From contig NZ_JAJATX010000026.1 of assembly GCF_020866965.1 (NCBI RefSeq), forward strand, positions 15,107-49,128: DNA of 34,022 nucleotides, given 5' to 3'. The notes below the pieces were generated by a model that saw nothing but the letters and a program-made list of their open reading frames with translations, made no database searches and was not told the origin of the DNA. The position numbers and the translations under genes are program-made. Every line of letters starts with the position of its first letter. The stretch's first letter is position 1. The stretch comes from Microvirga roseola (GTDB lineage Bacteria; Pseudomonadota; Alphaproteobacteria; Rhizobiales; Beijerinckiaceae). Shown in pieces: positions 1-6,964 of this stretch.

Positions 1-110
1 TTTCCCTCCCCCTTGCGGGGAGGGGGCAGGGGTGGGGGTGCCTGCTCCACATTCTGAGAGACTGGCGCTCACACCCCCACCTCCAACTCCTCCCCACAAG
101 GGGGAGGAAG
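1..110. repeat. Intergenic inverted repeat, arms 1-40 and 71-110
   Basis: Two arms of about 40 bases face each other around a 30-base centre. Each holds a G/C-homopolymer core of the form CCCTCCCCCTTG-GGGGAGG followed by a run rich in GGGGTGG. The arms match with a few substitutions, so the transcript could fold into a long hairpin. Elements of this kind are common between genes in alphaproteobacterial genomes. The left arm starts at the window edge, so the true extent is unknown. Nothing coding is seen in 1-259. Confidence 0.6.
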
Positions 111-138
111 GTTCGCGACTTGCGCAAGAGCAAGCAGG

Positions 139-156
139 TCCCGGGCTTGCCCGGGA
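139..156. other. Short perfect hairpin
   Basis: An 8-bp perfect inverted repeat (TCCCGGGC / GCCCGGGA) with a 2-base loop lies about 100 bases beyond the end of the basic-protein gene at 260. It may act as a terminator on the minus strand or belong to the repeat cluster at 1-110. No T-run follows on either strand. Confidence 0.35.
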
Positions 157-259
157 TCTGTGGGGGAGGGGGGCAAGCCAGACTCTAAGGAAAGACCGGC
201 GCCGTCCATGATCCCGGTTCGCTTCCGGGCCTCAGGGTGAGGCAACGGGAGGCGTGGCC

Positions 260-721
260 TCAGCGCTTTTCCGCCTTTGCGCCCTTCTCGTCCTTGTTCT
301 TCACCTTCGCGACCTTGCGCTTGCTGTGGTCGCTGGTGCGGTGGAGATACTTGACCTTCTTGCCCGAGGACTTGTCCTGTTCGTCCCCGTCGCCGACGAG
401 GGAGGTGGGGAGGAAGTGGCGGGCGGCTTCCGTCACGATCCCGGCCACCGCGTCGGCGGCATCCAGGGTCTTGTCCTTCGTGACTTCGGCGGCTTCCGCA
501 CCCTTCTCGGCCACGGCGGCGCCGGCCTTTCTGACCGTCCGCGTCTTGGTGAGCGCGGCTGCGGCTGCGGCAGCGGCGGCCACCAGGGCGTCGGCGAGGA
601 TCTGGCGTCCGAGGGGCGAATCCAGCAGGTCCATGAGCCCGGACTTTCGTGCGGATTTCGACAGGCTCTTGGTCAGACTCGTCTTCTTGCCGGAACTCTT
701 CTTCCCTTTGGCCTTCGCCAT
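260..721 (-). CDS. Basic Lys/Ala-rich hypothetical protein
   Basis: I do not recognise a named family. The 153-residue product has very lysine-rich ends (residues 1-27 and about 117-153) around a middle that carries SPLGRQILADAL followed by nine consecutive alanines (about 48-56) and a second helical Ala/Glu stretch (65-100). There is no signal peptide or convincing membrane segment. The composition recalls histone-H1-like or other nucleic-acid-binding bacterial proteins, but that is inference from composition only. An AGGAG ribosome-binding site lies just upstream of the ATG. The gene follows hisS on the same strand with about 75 bases between them, containing a palindrome and a GGAAC element, so it may have its own promoter. 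The overlapping plus-strand frames here look like shadows. Confidence 0.7.
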   Translation of the reverse strand: MAKAKGKKSSGKKTSLTKSLSKSARKSGLMDLLDSPLGRQILADALVAAAAAAAAALTKTRTVRKAGAAVAEKGAEAAEVTKDKTLDAADAVAGIVTEAARHFLPTSLVGDGDEQDKSSGKKVKYLHRTSDHSKRKVAKVKNKDEKGAKAEKR

Positions 722-753
722 GACTCTCTCCTGGTGGTCAAGCTTCGGAGGAC

Positions 754-776
754 AACCCGGACCTAGGGTCCGGGTT
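754..776 (-). terminator. Palindrome between hisS and the basic-protein gene
   Basis: A perfect 10-bp inverted repeat (AACCCGGACC / GGTCCGGGTT) surrounds a 3-base centre, 21 bases after the hisS stop. It could end hisS transcription as a GC-rich hairpin, but only two T residues follow on the minus strand. It also overlaps a possible stress promoter (754-778), so an operator role is an alternative. Confidence 0.4.
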
Positions 777-778
777 CC
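754..778 (-). promoter_or_regulatory. Possible EcfG-type promoter for the basic-protein gene
   Basis: Reading the minus strand, GGAAC (778-774) is followed after 16 bases by GGTT (757-754). The alphaproteobacterial general-stress sigma factor EcfG recognises GGAAC, a 16-17 base spacer, then CGTT, so one position of the -10 element differs. The element sits about 33 bases before the ATG at 721. Tentative, because the palindrome covers the same bases. Confidence 0.35.
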
Positions 779-797
779 AGTATGACAGGGCGGCGGA

Positions 798-2282
798 TCA
801 GCCGAAATGCCGCCCCAGAACTTCGCGCACGGCCTCGACGAGCTTGTCCTCCGTCACCGAGAACTGGGCGGGACGCGCCGCCTTCCACTCGGCATTCGAG
901 GCGATGGCCGAGGCCGCCTTCGCCCCCTCGATCAGGTCCTTGATCTCGACCTCGCCGCGCTCGCGCTCGTTGGAGCCCTGGATGATCGCGCAGGGGCTCT
1001 GCCGCCGGTCGGCATATTTCATCTGGGCCTTCATGCCCGACGAGCCGAGATAGAGCTCGGCGCGGATGCCGGCCTGGCGCAGCGTGGAGACCATGCGCTG
1101 ATAGGTGGCGATCTGGTCGCGGTCCATCACCAGCACCACCACGGGGCCGGGCTTCTCGGCCCCCGAAACGATGGGGCTCTTGACCATCTGGAGCGCCGAG
1201 AGGAGGCGCGACACGCCGATGGAGAAGCCGGTGGCCGGAACGGGCTCGGACCGGAAGCGGCCCACGAGACCGTCATAGCGCCCGCCGCCGCCCACCGAGC
1301 CGAAGCGGACGGGACGCCCGTCCTCGTCCTGCACCTGGAAGGTGAGCTCGGCCTCATAGACGGGGCCGGTATAGTATTCGAGCCCGCGCACCACGGAGGG
1401 ATCGATGGTCACGCGATCCTCGTATCCCGAACCCGCGACGAGGGACGCGATTTCCGCCAGCTCGTTCGCGCCCTCGAGGCCACGTTCCGATGTGCCGACG
1501 ACCTTGCGCAGGTTCTCGACGGTCGCGGCGTTGTCCGCACCCTTGGCGGCGGTGAAGGCGAGCACCCGCTCGATGGCCTCGGGATTGAGCTCGGCGCCCT
1601 TGGTGAAATCGCCGCTCTCGTCCTTGCGGCCCGCGCCGAGGAGCTGGCGCACGCCCTCGGGACCGAGACGGTCCAGTTTGTCGATGGCGCGCAGCACTGT
1701 GAGGCGCTGGCCTGCCTTGTCCTCGCCGCCGAGGCCGATGGCTTCCAGCACGCCGTCGAGAACCTTGCGGTTGTTGACCTTGACGAGATAGTCGCTGCGC
1801 TTCAGCCCAAGCCGCTCCAGCGTGTCGGCGGCCATCATGCAGATCTCCGCATCCGCCGCGACCGAGGCTGCGCCCACCGTGTCGGCGTCGAACTGCATGA
1901 ACTGGCGGAAGCGTCCGGGGCCGGGCTTCTCATTGCGAAAGACCCAGCCCGCGCGATAGCTGCGGTAGGGCTTCGGCAGAGCGTCGAAGTTCTCGGCCAC
2001 GTAGCGGGCGAGCGGCGCGGTGAGATCATAGCGCAGCGACAGCCACTGCTCGTCGTCGTCCTGGAAGGAGAACACGCCCTCGTTCGGACGGTCCTGGTCG
2101 GGCAGGAACTTGCCCAGCGCGTCGGTATACTCGACGAAAGGCGTCTCCACCGCCTCGAAGCCGTAAAGCTCATACGTCTCGCGGATCGCCGCGAGCATGC
2201 GCTCGGTCGCGGCGAGATCGGCGGGACCCCGGTCGGCGAAGCCGCGCGGCGCGCGGGCCTTGATCGTGTCGGCCTTGGACAT
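798..2282 (-). CDS. hisS: Histidyl-tRNA synthetase
   Basis: HisRS charges tRNA-His with histidine in the cytoplasm. The 494-residue product shows class II features in order: motif 2 at about 115-133 ([15 protein letters not shown]), the histidine-specific RGLEYYTG at 299-306, glycine-rich [12 protein letters not shown] at 328-339, motif 3 (GFSIGVSRL) at 352-360, and a C-terminal anticodon-binding domain from about 380. I place the start at the ATG at 2282 ([14 protein letters not shown]); the longer reading to 2390 adds 36 residues that run back into intergenic repeat DNA and look non-coding. The motif 2 loop differs from the common bacterial form (RHERPQKGRYRQF), in line with the divergent HisRS class known in many alphaproteobacteria. 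Transcribed alone or together with the downstream basic-protein gene. Confidence 0.96.
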   Translation of the reverse strand: MSKADTIKARAPRGFADRGPADLAATERMLAAIRETYELYGFEAVETPFVEYTDALGKFLPDQDRPNEGVFSFQDDDEQWLSLRYDLTAPLARYVAENFDALPKPYRSYRAGWVFRNEKPGPGRFRQFMQFDADTVGAASVAADAEICMMAADTLERLGLKRSDYLVKVNNRKVLDGVLEAIGLGGEDKAGQRLTVLRAIDKLDRLGPEGVRQLLGAGRKDESGDFTKGAELNPEAIERVLAFTAAKGADNAATVENLRKVVGTSERGLEGANELAEIASLVAGSGYEDRVTIDPSVVRGLEYYTGPVYEAELTFQVQDEDGRPVRFGSVGGGGRYDGLVGRFRSEPVPATGFSIGVSRLLSALQMVKSPIVSGAEKPGPVVVLVMDRDQIATYQRMVSTLRQAGIRAELYLGSSGMKAQMKYADRRQSPCAIIQGSNERERGEVEIKDLIEGAKAASAIASNAEWKAARPAQFSVTEDKLVEAVREVLGRHFG

Positions 2283-2368
2283 GGTTTTGTGCAGCCGTTG
2301 TCGTGAAGGAAAAACGTGCTGCGGTCCTAACCCGTGCAAAGGGGAGGGGCAAGGGCTTTGCCCTTTCG

Positions 2369-2467
2369 TGTCATCCCCGGCGAGCCGCAAGCGAGGGAAG
2401 GGGATCCATAGCGCCGAGCGTGCGGGTGGATTCCCTTCCCCTTCGCTGCGCTCCGGCCGGGAATGAC
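2369..2467. repeat. Interspersed intergenic palindromic repeat, unit A
   Basis: The left side (GTCATCCCCGGC with GGGAAGGGGATCCA) is mirrored on the right by GTGGATTCCCTTCCC ending in CCGGGAATGAC, giving a long imperfect hairpin. The unit lies between hisS and the aminotransferase. Its shape fits the repetitive extragenic elements of Methylobacteriaceae and Bradyrhizobium-like genomes. A small stem at 2351-2365 (AAGGGC / GCCCTT) precedes it. Confidence 0.55.
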
Positions 2468-2478
2468 ACCCTCCTCGC

Positions 2479-2557
2479 CATCCCCGGACCTGTTCCGAGG
2501 ATCCACGTCCTCAAGCCTTTAAAACGTGGATGGCCGGGACGAGCCCGGCCATGACGG
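2479..2557. repeat. Interspersed intergenic palindromic repeat, unit B
   Basis: A second element of the same style: CATCCCCGGACC and GGATCCACG on the left, CGTGGATGGCCGGG and CCCGGCCATGACGG on the right. It holds a perfect 7-bp stem (GGCCGGG 2532-2538 / CCCGGCC 2544-2550). On the minus strand this stem follows the end of the aminotransferase gene and is trailed by TTTTAAAG, so it may double as its terminator. Confidence 0.5.
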
Positions 2558-2576
2558 TGGTGAGGTTTGCTCTTTC

Positions 2577-3926
2577 CTACGCCACAGCCTTGATCACTTT
2601 GGTGAGCTTCTCGACGATCTCGCCGATCTGCTCCTCGGTGACGATGAGGGGCGGAGACAGGGCGATGGTGTCGCCGGTGATGCGCATCATCAGGCCGAAT
2701 TCCTGGAAGGCGCGGTCCATGGCCTCGAAGGCGCGTGCGCCCACCGCATCGGGACGCGAGGCGAGGTCGATGGCGCCCACGAGGCCGATGGTGCGGATGT
2801 CGAGCACGTTCGGCAGGCCCTTCAGCGAATGGATCGCATCGGCCCAGACCGGCTCCAGGGCCTTGGTCCGCTCGAAGAGCTTCTCGTCCCGGTAGATGTC
2901 CTGGGCCGCGAGCGCCGCCGCGCAGGCCAGCGGATGGCCGGAATAGGTGTAGCCGTGGAACAGCTCGATCATGTGCTCCGGACCCTTCATGAAGGTGTCG
3001 TAGAGCTCCTGGCGGACCATCACGCCGCCCATGGGCACGGTGCCGGAGTTCACGCCCTTGGCGAAGGTGATCATGTCGGGAACGACGTCGTAGCGCTCGG
3101 CGGCGAAGGCCGTGCCGAGGCGGCCGAAGCCGGTGATGACCTCGTCGAAGATCAGCAGGATGCCGTGCTTGTCGCAGAGCTGGCGCAGGCGCTGGAGATA
3201 GCCCTTGGGCGCGGCGATCACGCCGGTGGAGCCCGCCATCGGCTCCACGATCACGGTGGCGATGGTCGAGGCGTCGTGGAGCGTGACGATGCGCTCGAGC
3301 TCGTCGGCCAGATGCGCGCCCCATTCAGGCTCGCCCTTCGAGAAGGCCTGCTGCTCGCGGTTATAGGTGTGGGGCAGGTGGTCGACGCCGGCCAGGAGCG
3401 AGCCGAAGAACTGGCGGTTCTTGACGATGCCGCCCACCGAGATGCCGCCGAAGCCGACGCCGTGATAGCCGCGCTCGCGGCCGATCAGGCGCGTCTTGCT
3501 GCCCTGGCCCTTCACGTTCCAATAGGCCAGCGCCACCTTCAGGGCCGTGTCCACCGCCTCGGAGCCCGAGTTGCAGAAGAAGACGTGGTTTAGGTCGCCG
3601 GGGGCGAGCTGGGCGAGACGCGAGGCGATGGCGAAGCCGCCTGCATGGCCGAACTGAAAGGCGGGGGAGTAGTCGAGCTCGGCGGCTTGGGCCTGGATGG
3701 CCTGGGTGATCTCGTCCCGGTTATGGCCCGCGTTGCAGCACCACAGGCCCGCCGCGCCGTCGATCACTTCGCGGCCCTCGGGGGTGTAGTAGTACATGCC
3801 CTTGGCGCGGGCGACCATGCGGGGCCGCTGCTTGAAGGAGCGGTTCGCCGTGAACGGAAGCCACCAGGCATCCAGATCGTTGGGCGATGAAAGGTCGTTG
3901 GCGGCTCTGGATGTCTGAGCGGTCAT
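2577..3926 (-). CDS. Class III omega-amino acid:pyruvate aminotransferase
   Basis: A PLP-dependent class III transaminase of 449 residues, closest in pattern to beta-alanine:pyruvate (omega-amino acid) transaminases, which move an amino group from beta-alanine or similar amines to pyruvate in the cytoplasm. Visible features: SGSEAVDTALK at 120-130 (cofactor phosphate binding), RGYHG at 152-156, VIVEPMAGSTG at 226-235, the PLP-ring aspartate D261 in IFDEVITGFGR, and the Schiff-base lysine K290 in TFAKGVNSG. The N-terminal DAWWLPFTANRSFK block is typical of this subgroup. Length is normal for the family. A GGGGA stretch about 7 bases upstream serves as ribosome-binding site. It stands alone between repeats and an HMA gene, so the physiological substrate cannot be read from context; a beta-alanine, taurine or polyamine role are all possible. 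Confidence 0.93.
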   Translation of the reverse strand: MTAQTSRAANDLSSPNDLDAWWLPFTANRSFKQRPRMVARAKGMYYYTPEGREVIDGAAGLWCCNAGHNRDEITQAIQAQAAELDYSPAFQFGHAGGFAIASRLAQLAPGDLNHVFFCNSGSEAVDTALKVALAYWNVKGQGSKTRLIGRERGYHGVGFGGISVGGIVKNRQFFGSLLAGVDHLPHTYNREQQAFSKGEPEWGAHLADELERIVTLHDASTIATVIVEPMAGSTGVIAAPKGYLQRLRQLCDKHGILLIFDEVITGFGRLGTAFAAERYDVVPDMITFAKGVNSGTVPMGGVMVRQELYDTFMKGPEHMIELFHGYTYSGHPLACAAALAAQDIYRDEKLFERTKALEPVWADAIHSLKGLPNVLDIRTIGLVGAIDLASRPDAVGARAFEAMDRAFQEFGLMMRITGDTIALSPPLIVTEEQIGEIVEKLTKVIKAVA

Positions 3927-4028
3927 GGGCAGTCCCCGGTGGTGGATTTCCGGTTCAGCCTATCAGCCGTTCTTAAGCCCCGCAAAAGGAACTTCGCCGG
4001 GAGCCATGCCCAAGGCGCAACCCTCGCT

Positions 4029-4250
4029 TCAGAGGGTCATGGCGCGCGCCTCGTAGCCCGCAGCGTTGAGTGCCTGGGCGATCTCCAGGCTCTGGGCGCA
4101 GGTGCTGACATGCACGCGTCCGTGCTCCAGGTCCACGTCGACTTTTGCGCTGGGATCGAGCCGCTGGATGGCCTTGGTGACAGAGTTGACGCAGCCCTGG
4201 CAGGTCATGCCATCGACCTGCATCAGCAGATCTTTTCGAGTTTCTTCCAT
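4029..4250 (-). CDS. Small heavy-metal-associated (HMA) domain protein
   Basis: A 73-residue single-domain protein. MTCQGC at 15-20 is the MxCxxC metal-binding motif (C17, C20) of HMA domains, which bind Cu(I) or similar soft metals through the two cysteines. The rest fits the ferredoxin-like fold: a helix after the motif (VNSVTKAIQRL), a strand with KVDVDLEHGRVHV, and a C-terminal helix EIAQALNAAGYEA. This is the size of free copper chaperones such as CopZ. A strong GGAGAG site precedes the ATG at 4250; the longer reading to 4427 runs through the divergent promoter region. No P1B-type ATPase or copper regulator is in the window, so the copper role rests on the family alone. Confidence 0.88.
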   Translation of the reverse strand: MEETRKDLLMQVDGMTCQGCVNSVTKAIQRLDPSAKVDVDLEHGRVHVSTCAQSLEIAQALNAAGYEARAMTL

Positions 4251-4400
4251 GGCTCTCTCCTTCAGTCGGGCCGATGATGATGGTCTTTTCGGAAAAAAGG
4301 GCCTTGCGGAAAGGGGTGCTTGTCCTTCAAGTCCCAATGATACAACATCATTACGTTTCCGATTCGCTTGTTTCGCCGAGCCAGGGGAGCGGGGGCACCC

Positions 4401-5798
4401 ATGGTGACTATGATAGACAGAGTACAATTCCTAAAAGGAGCGGAGGCGAAATGGTTCGCCTTCGCCCTGGCATCCGTGGCGGCGGCCGTTTCGGCGCTCG
4501 CGCCTCTGGAGGCCGGCGTCGCCGTTCCGGTTCTGGTTTTCCTGAGCGTCGCATCCCTGTCTGGTCTCGCCTTCGCAGGCCTGAGCGCCATGGAGGCCTC
4601 GAAGGCTGCCCGGCAGGCCGCCGCCGATTGCGAGCGGCTGGCGAACCGGCTGGCGCGCCTCGAGCAGCAATCGCAGGCTCCGACCGCAAGCCCGGTCCTG
4701 CGCACGACCATGGCGGAGGTCACCGGCACGGTGGGGCTCCTCGGCGGCGTCGTGCGGGAGCTGGCCAAGAACGTCGCCGCGCAGAACCGCGACGTTGCCA
4801 AGATCAAGGACACCCTGAAGGTCGGGCCGAAGGGGCGCAGCGAAACTGAGAAGGACGCGCCGGCCCTCAAGGTCGCGCCGGAGCCGCACCCGGTTCACGA
4901 GCCGTCCCGCGAGGCATCCGGGGCCGAGCCCGAGCCGTCCCTGCTGCCGACCGCCTGGAAATCGACGGAGGACGAGCTTCGCCGCATGCGGCTCGTCATG
5001 CAGGCCTTCGAGGCCGACCGGATCGAGCTGCACCTCCAGCCCATCGTCGCCCTGCCACAGCGCAAGATCCGCTTCTACGAGGCGCTGGCCCGCCTGCGCC
5101 TCGCGGACGGGACGCTGCTGGGCCCCTCCGAATTCCTGATGTTCCTTGAGCGGCTGGGCCGCGCCCCGGAATTCGACCGCCGGATCCTCAACCGCGCCAT
5201 GACCGTGGCCCGCCACCTCATCTCCCGCGGGAGCGAGGCCATCGTGGGCGTGAACCTGTCCTCCCACTCCATCAAGGCGCCGGATTTTCTCTGGTCCCTG
5301 ACCGGGCTCGTCGATGCGGCGCCCGAGATTCTCGGCAAGATCGTGCTGGAACTGCCCGCGGGCGATTTTCAGCGCCTCGATGCGGACCGGAGGGCGGCGC
5401 TTGCGGCGCTCTCCGAGAGGGGCGTGCCCCTGTCGCTGGACCGGGCCGCCGACCTCGCCTTCGATGCCCGGCTCCTGGCCGATGGCGGCATCCGGTTCCT
5501 GAAGGCGCCCGCCGAACTGATGATCGCCGCCGCCGAGCAGGAGCAGCGCGATCCGGGCGCGGAGCGCAGCATTCGCGACGTCGCCTCGGCCCTGCGCCGC
5601 GAAGGCATCAGGCTCATCGCGGAGCATGTGGAGCATGAGGAGATGGTGCCGGTGCTCGCCGAGCTGGGCGTTCCCCTGGCACAGGGCTTCATCTTCGCCG
5701 CGCCCCGTGCGGTGCGGGGCGAGGTGTTCGGCGAAAAGGGGGAGGCGCACCCTGCCTCCGCCGGGGACGGGCGCTCCCTCCTGCGCCGCGCCGGTTGA
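4401..5798 (+). CDS. Membrane-anchored degenerate EAL-domain protein
   Basis: EAL domains hydrolyse cyclic di-GMP. This 465-residue protein has two hydrophobic segments (about 18-36 and 40-62), a coiled-coil-prone stretch (65-140), a Pro/Glu-rich linker (150-187) and a C-terminal EAL domain (about 195-440). Present: E227 in YEALARLRL, N285 in GVNLS, E317 in LELPAGD, K368 in FLKAP, E408 in AEHVE and Q428 in AQGF. Altered: the DDFG motif reads LDRAAD (347-352), so the second metal-binding aspartate is arginine and the loop-6 residues are lost. I infer an inactive or regulatory c-di-GMP-binding domain. No GGDEF domain is seen. Start chosen at 4401, behind AGGGGAGCGGGGG; 4368 and 4410 are alternatives. 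It diverges from the HMA gene across about 150 bases. Confidence 0.87.
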   Translation: MVTMIDRVQFLKGAEAKWFAFALASVAAAVSALAPLEAGVAVPVLVFLSVASLSGLAFAGLSAMEASKAARQAAADCERLANRLARLEQQSQAPTASPVLRTTMAEVTGTVGLLGGVVRELAKNVAAQNRDVAKIKDTLKVGPKGRSETEKDAPALKVAPEPHPVHEPSREASGAEPEPSLLPTAWKSTEDELRRMRLVMQAFEADRIELHLQPIVALPQRKIRFYEALARLRLADGTLLGPSEFLMFLERLGRAPEFDRRILNRAMTVARHLISRGSEAIVGVNLSSHSIKAPDFLWSLTGLVDAAPEILGKIVLELPAGDFQRLDADRRAALAALSERGVPLSLDRAADLAFDARLLADGGIRFLKAPAELMIAAAEQEQRDPGAERSIRDVASALRREGIRLIAEHVEHEEMVPVLAELGVPLAQGFIFAAPRAVRGEVFGEKGEAHPASAGDGRSLLRRAG

Positions 5799-5849
5799 CT
5801 TCCAGGGCGCGAGGGCCTACCCGCCCGGGCTCGCAACCTGTGAGATCCC

Positions 5850-6728
5850 ATGACCGCCCTGTCCCGTCCCGCTCTCGTCGATGGCCTGCAATCCCTGGCC
5901 GCTGGCTACGATCTCGTCCTCTGCGACGTCTGGGGCGTGCTGCATAACGGCGTGAAGGCCTACGAGGCCGCAAGCGATGCGCTCACCCGCTTCTGCAACG
6001 GGGGAGGGCGGGTGATCCTCGTCTCCAATGCGCCGCGCCCGGGATCGGCGGTCGCCGCCCAGCTCGACGGCTTCGGCGTGCCCCGCACGGCCTATGACGC
6101 CATCGTCACCTCCGGCGACCTGACGCGGCTCGCCATTCAGGAGCGCATCGACAAGGTCGTGCATCATATCGGGCCGCCCCGCGACATGCCGATCTACGAC
6201 GGTCTCGACGTCCGCTTCGGCTCCATCCAGGAGGCCGACTACGTCGTCTGCTCCGGCTTCGACAACGACGAGACGGAGACGGTGGAGGATTATCGCGCGC
6301 GTCTTCAGGCGATGCTGGACCGGAAGCTCCTGATGGTCTGCGCCAATCCGGACCTCGTGGTCGAGCGCGGACACCTGATGCTCCCCTGCGCCGGGGCGAT
6401 CGCGCTCGCCTACGAGGAGATGGGCGGAACGGCCTTCTATGCGGGCAAGCCGCACGGGCCGGTCTATGGCAGGGCTCTGTCGCTCGCCGCCGAGCTGAAC
6501 GGCCGCCCCGTCGCGAAGGAGCGCGTGCTCGCCATCGGCGACGCGATCCGCACCGACATCGCCGGAGCCGCGGCCTTCGGGATCGACTCCCTTCTCGTCG
6601 CCAAGGGCATCCATGCGGAGGAACTCGGCCTCCACCGGGGCGACCTCGTCTCCGACCATGTGCAGGACTGGGTCGACCGGCAGCCGGTCATGCCGACGGC
6701 GATCACCGATCTCCTGTCCTGGACGTGA
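5850..6728 (+). CDS. HAD-superfamily class IIA hydrolase (TIGR01459-like)
   Basis: A 292-residue cytoplasmic HAD phosphatase of the NagD/CECR5-like class IIA group. Motif I is LCDVWGVLHNG with nucleophile D26; the usual second acidic residue of DxD is W28, as in the DVWG form of this alphaproteobacterial subfamily. Motif II is VSNAPRPG (58-65), motif III the lysine K200 in GKPHGPVYG, and motif IV GDAIRTDIAGA (230-240) with two metal-binding aspartates. The C2-type cap lies between motifs II and III. The substrate is unknown. It sits just upstream of ribF and ileS, an arrangement repeated in many Hyphomicrobiales, which suggests a housekeeping role such as metabolite repair; this is inference. 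It ends 4 bases before a convergent small gene. Confidence 0.9.
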   Translation: MTALSRPALVDGLQSLAAGYDLVLCDVWGVLHNGVKAYEAASDALTRFCNGGGRVILVSNAPRPGSAVAAQLDGFGVPRTAYDAIVTSGDLTRLAIQERIDKVVHHIGPPRDMPIYDGLDVRFGSIQEADYVVCSGFDNDETETVEDYRARLQAMLDRKLLMVCANPDLVVERGHLMLPCAGAIALAYEEMGGTAFYAGKPHGPVYGRALSLAAELNGRPVAKERVLAIGDAIRTDIAGAAAFGIDSLLVAKGIHAEELGLHRGDLVSDHVQDWVDRQPVMPTAITDLLSWT

Positions 6729-6732
6729 TCAC

Positions 6733-6906
6733 TCAGGGGCCGTCGTATCCCGGACGGGCGCCTTCGCACCGTCCCTGCTCGTAATCCCATGCTCCGCCGG
6801 CATCGAGACAGTAGTCGACCTTTCCGGATTCGGTCTGGTCCCAGATAAAGAGAGCCACCCAGAGCGCAGCGAAGGTTGCGATGACGGCGACAAAGGCTTT
6901 CAGCAT
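6733..6906 (-). CDS. Small single-pass membrane protein, 57 residues
   Basis: A short gene on the minus strand between the HAD hydrolase and ribF. The product starts MLKAFVAVIATFAALWVALFI, a clear N-terminal membrane anchor or uncleaved signal sequence, followed by a polar tail with the pattern Y-C-L-D-x-G-G-x-W-D-Y-E-x-x-x-C (about 32-47). The two cysteines flanking a Gly-Trp-Asp core suggest a small disulphide-stapled periplasmic tip. Similar anchor plus C-(D)-G-G-x-W-x-C proteins of unknown role are familiar to me in rhizobial genomes. GAAGCGGGA just upstream can act as ribosome-binding site. The stop is only 4 bases from the HAD stop, so the genes are tail to tail. Longer readings of this frame run antisense to ribF and are not supported. 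Confidence 0.68.
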   Translation of the reverse strand: MLKAFVAVIATFAALWVALFIWDQTESGKVDYCLDAGGAWDYEQGRCEGARPGYDGP

Positions 6907-6950
6907 GATCCCGCTTCCGTGATGCGGCGTAGCCGTTAGACCGGCGCATC

Positions 6951-6957
6951 GGAGGAG
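6951..6957 (+). promoter_or_regulatory. Ribosome-binding site pointing to a TTG start of ribF
   Basis: GGAGGAG lies 7 bases before the TTG at 6965. It is the only strong Shine-Dalgarno match near the 5' end of ribF; the later ATG codons at 7016 and 7019 have none. It therefore favours the unusual TTG start, although homology in length fits the later start. Confidence 0.45.
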
Positions 6958-6964
6958 TCGAGGC

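Noticed and set aside
4290..4345. Possible MerR/CueR-type operator (CTTGAAGG ... CCGCAAGG) upstream of the HMA gene
   Set aside because: The half-sites are imperfect and the centre spacing is too wide for the usual 19-base MerR promoter; no regulator gene is nearby.
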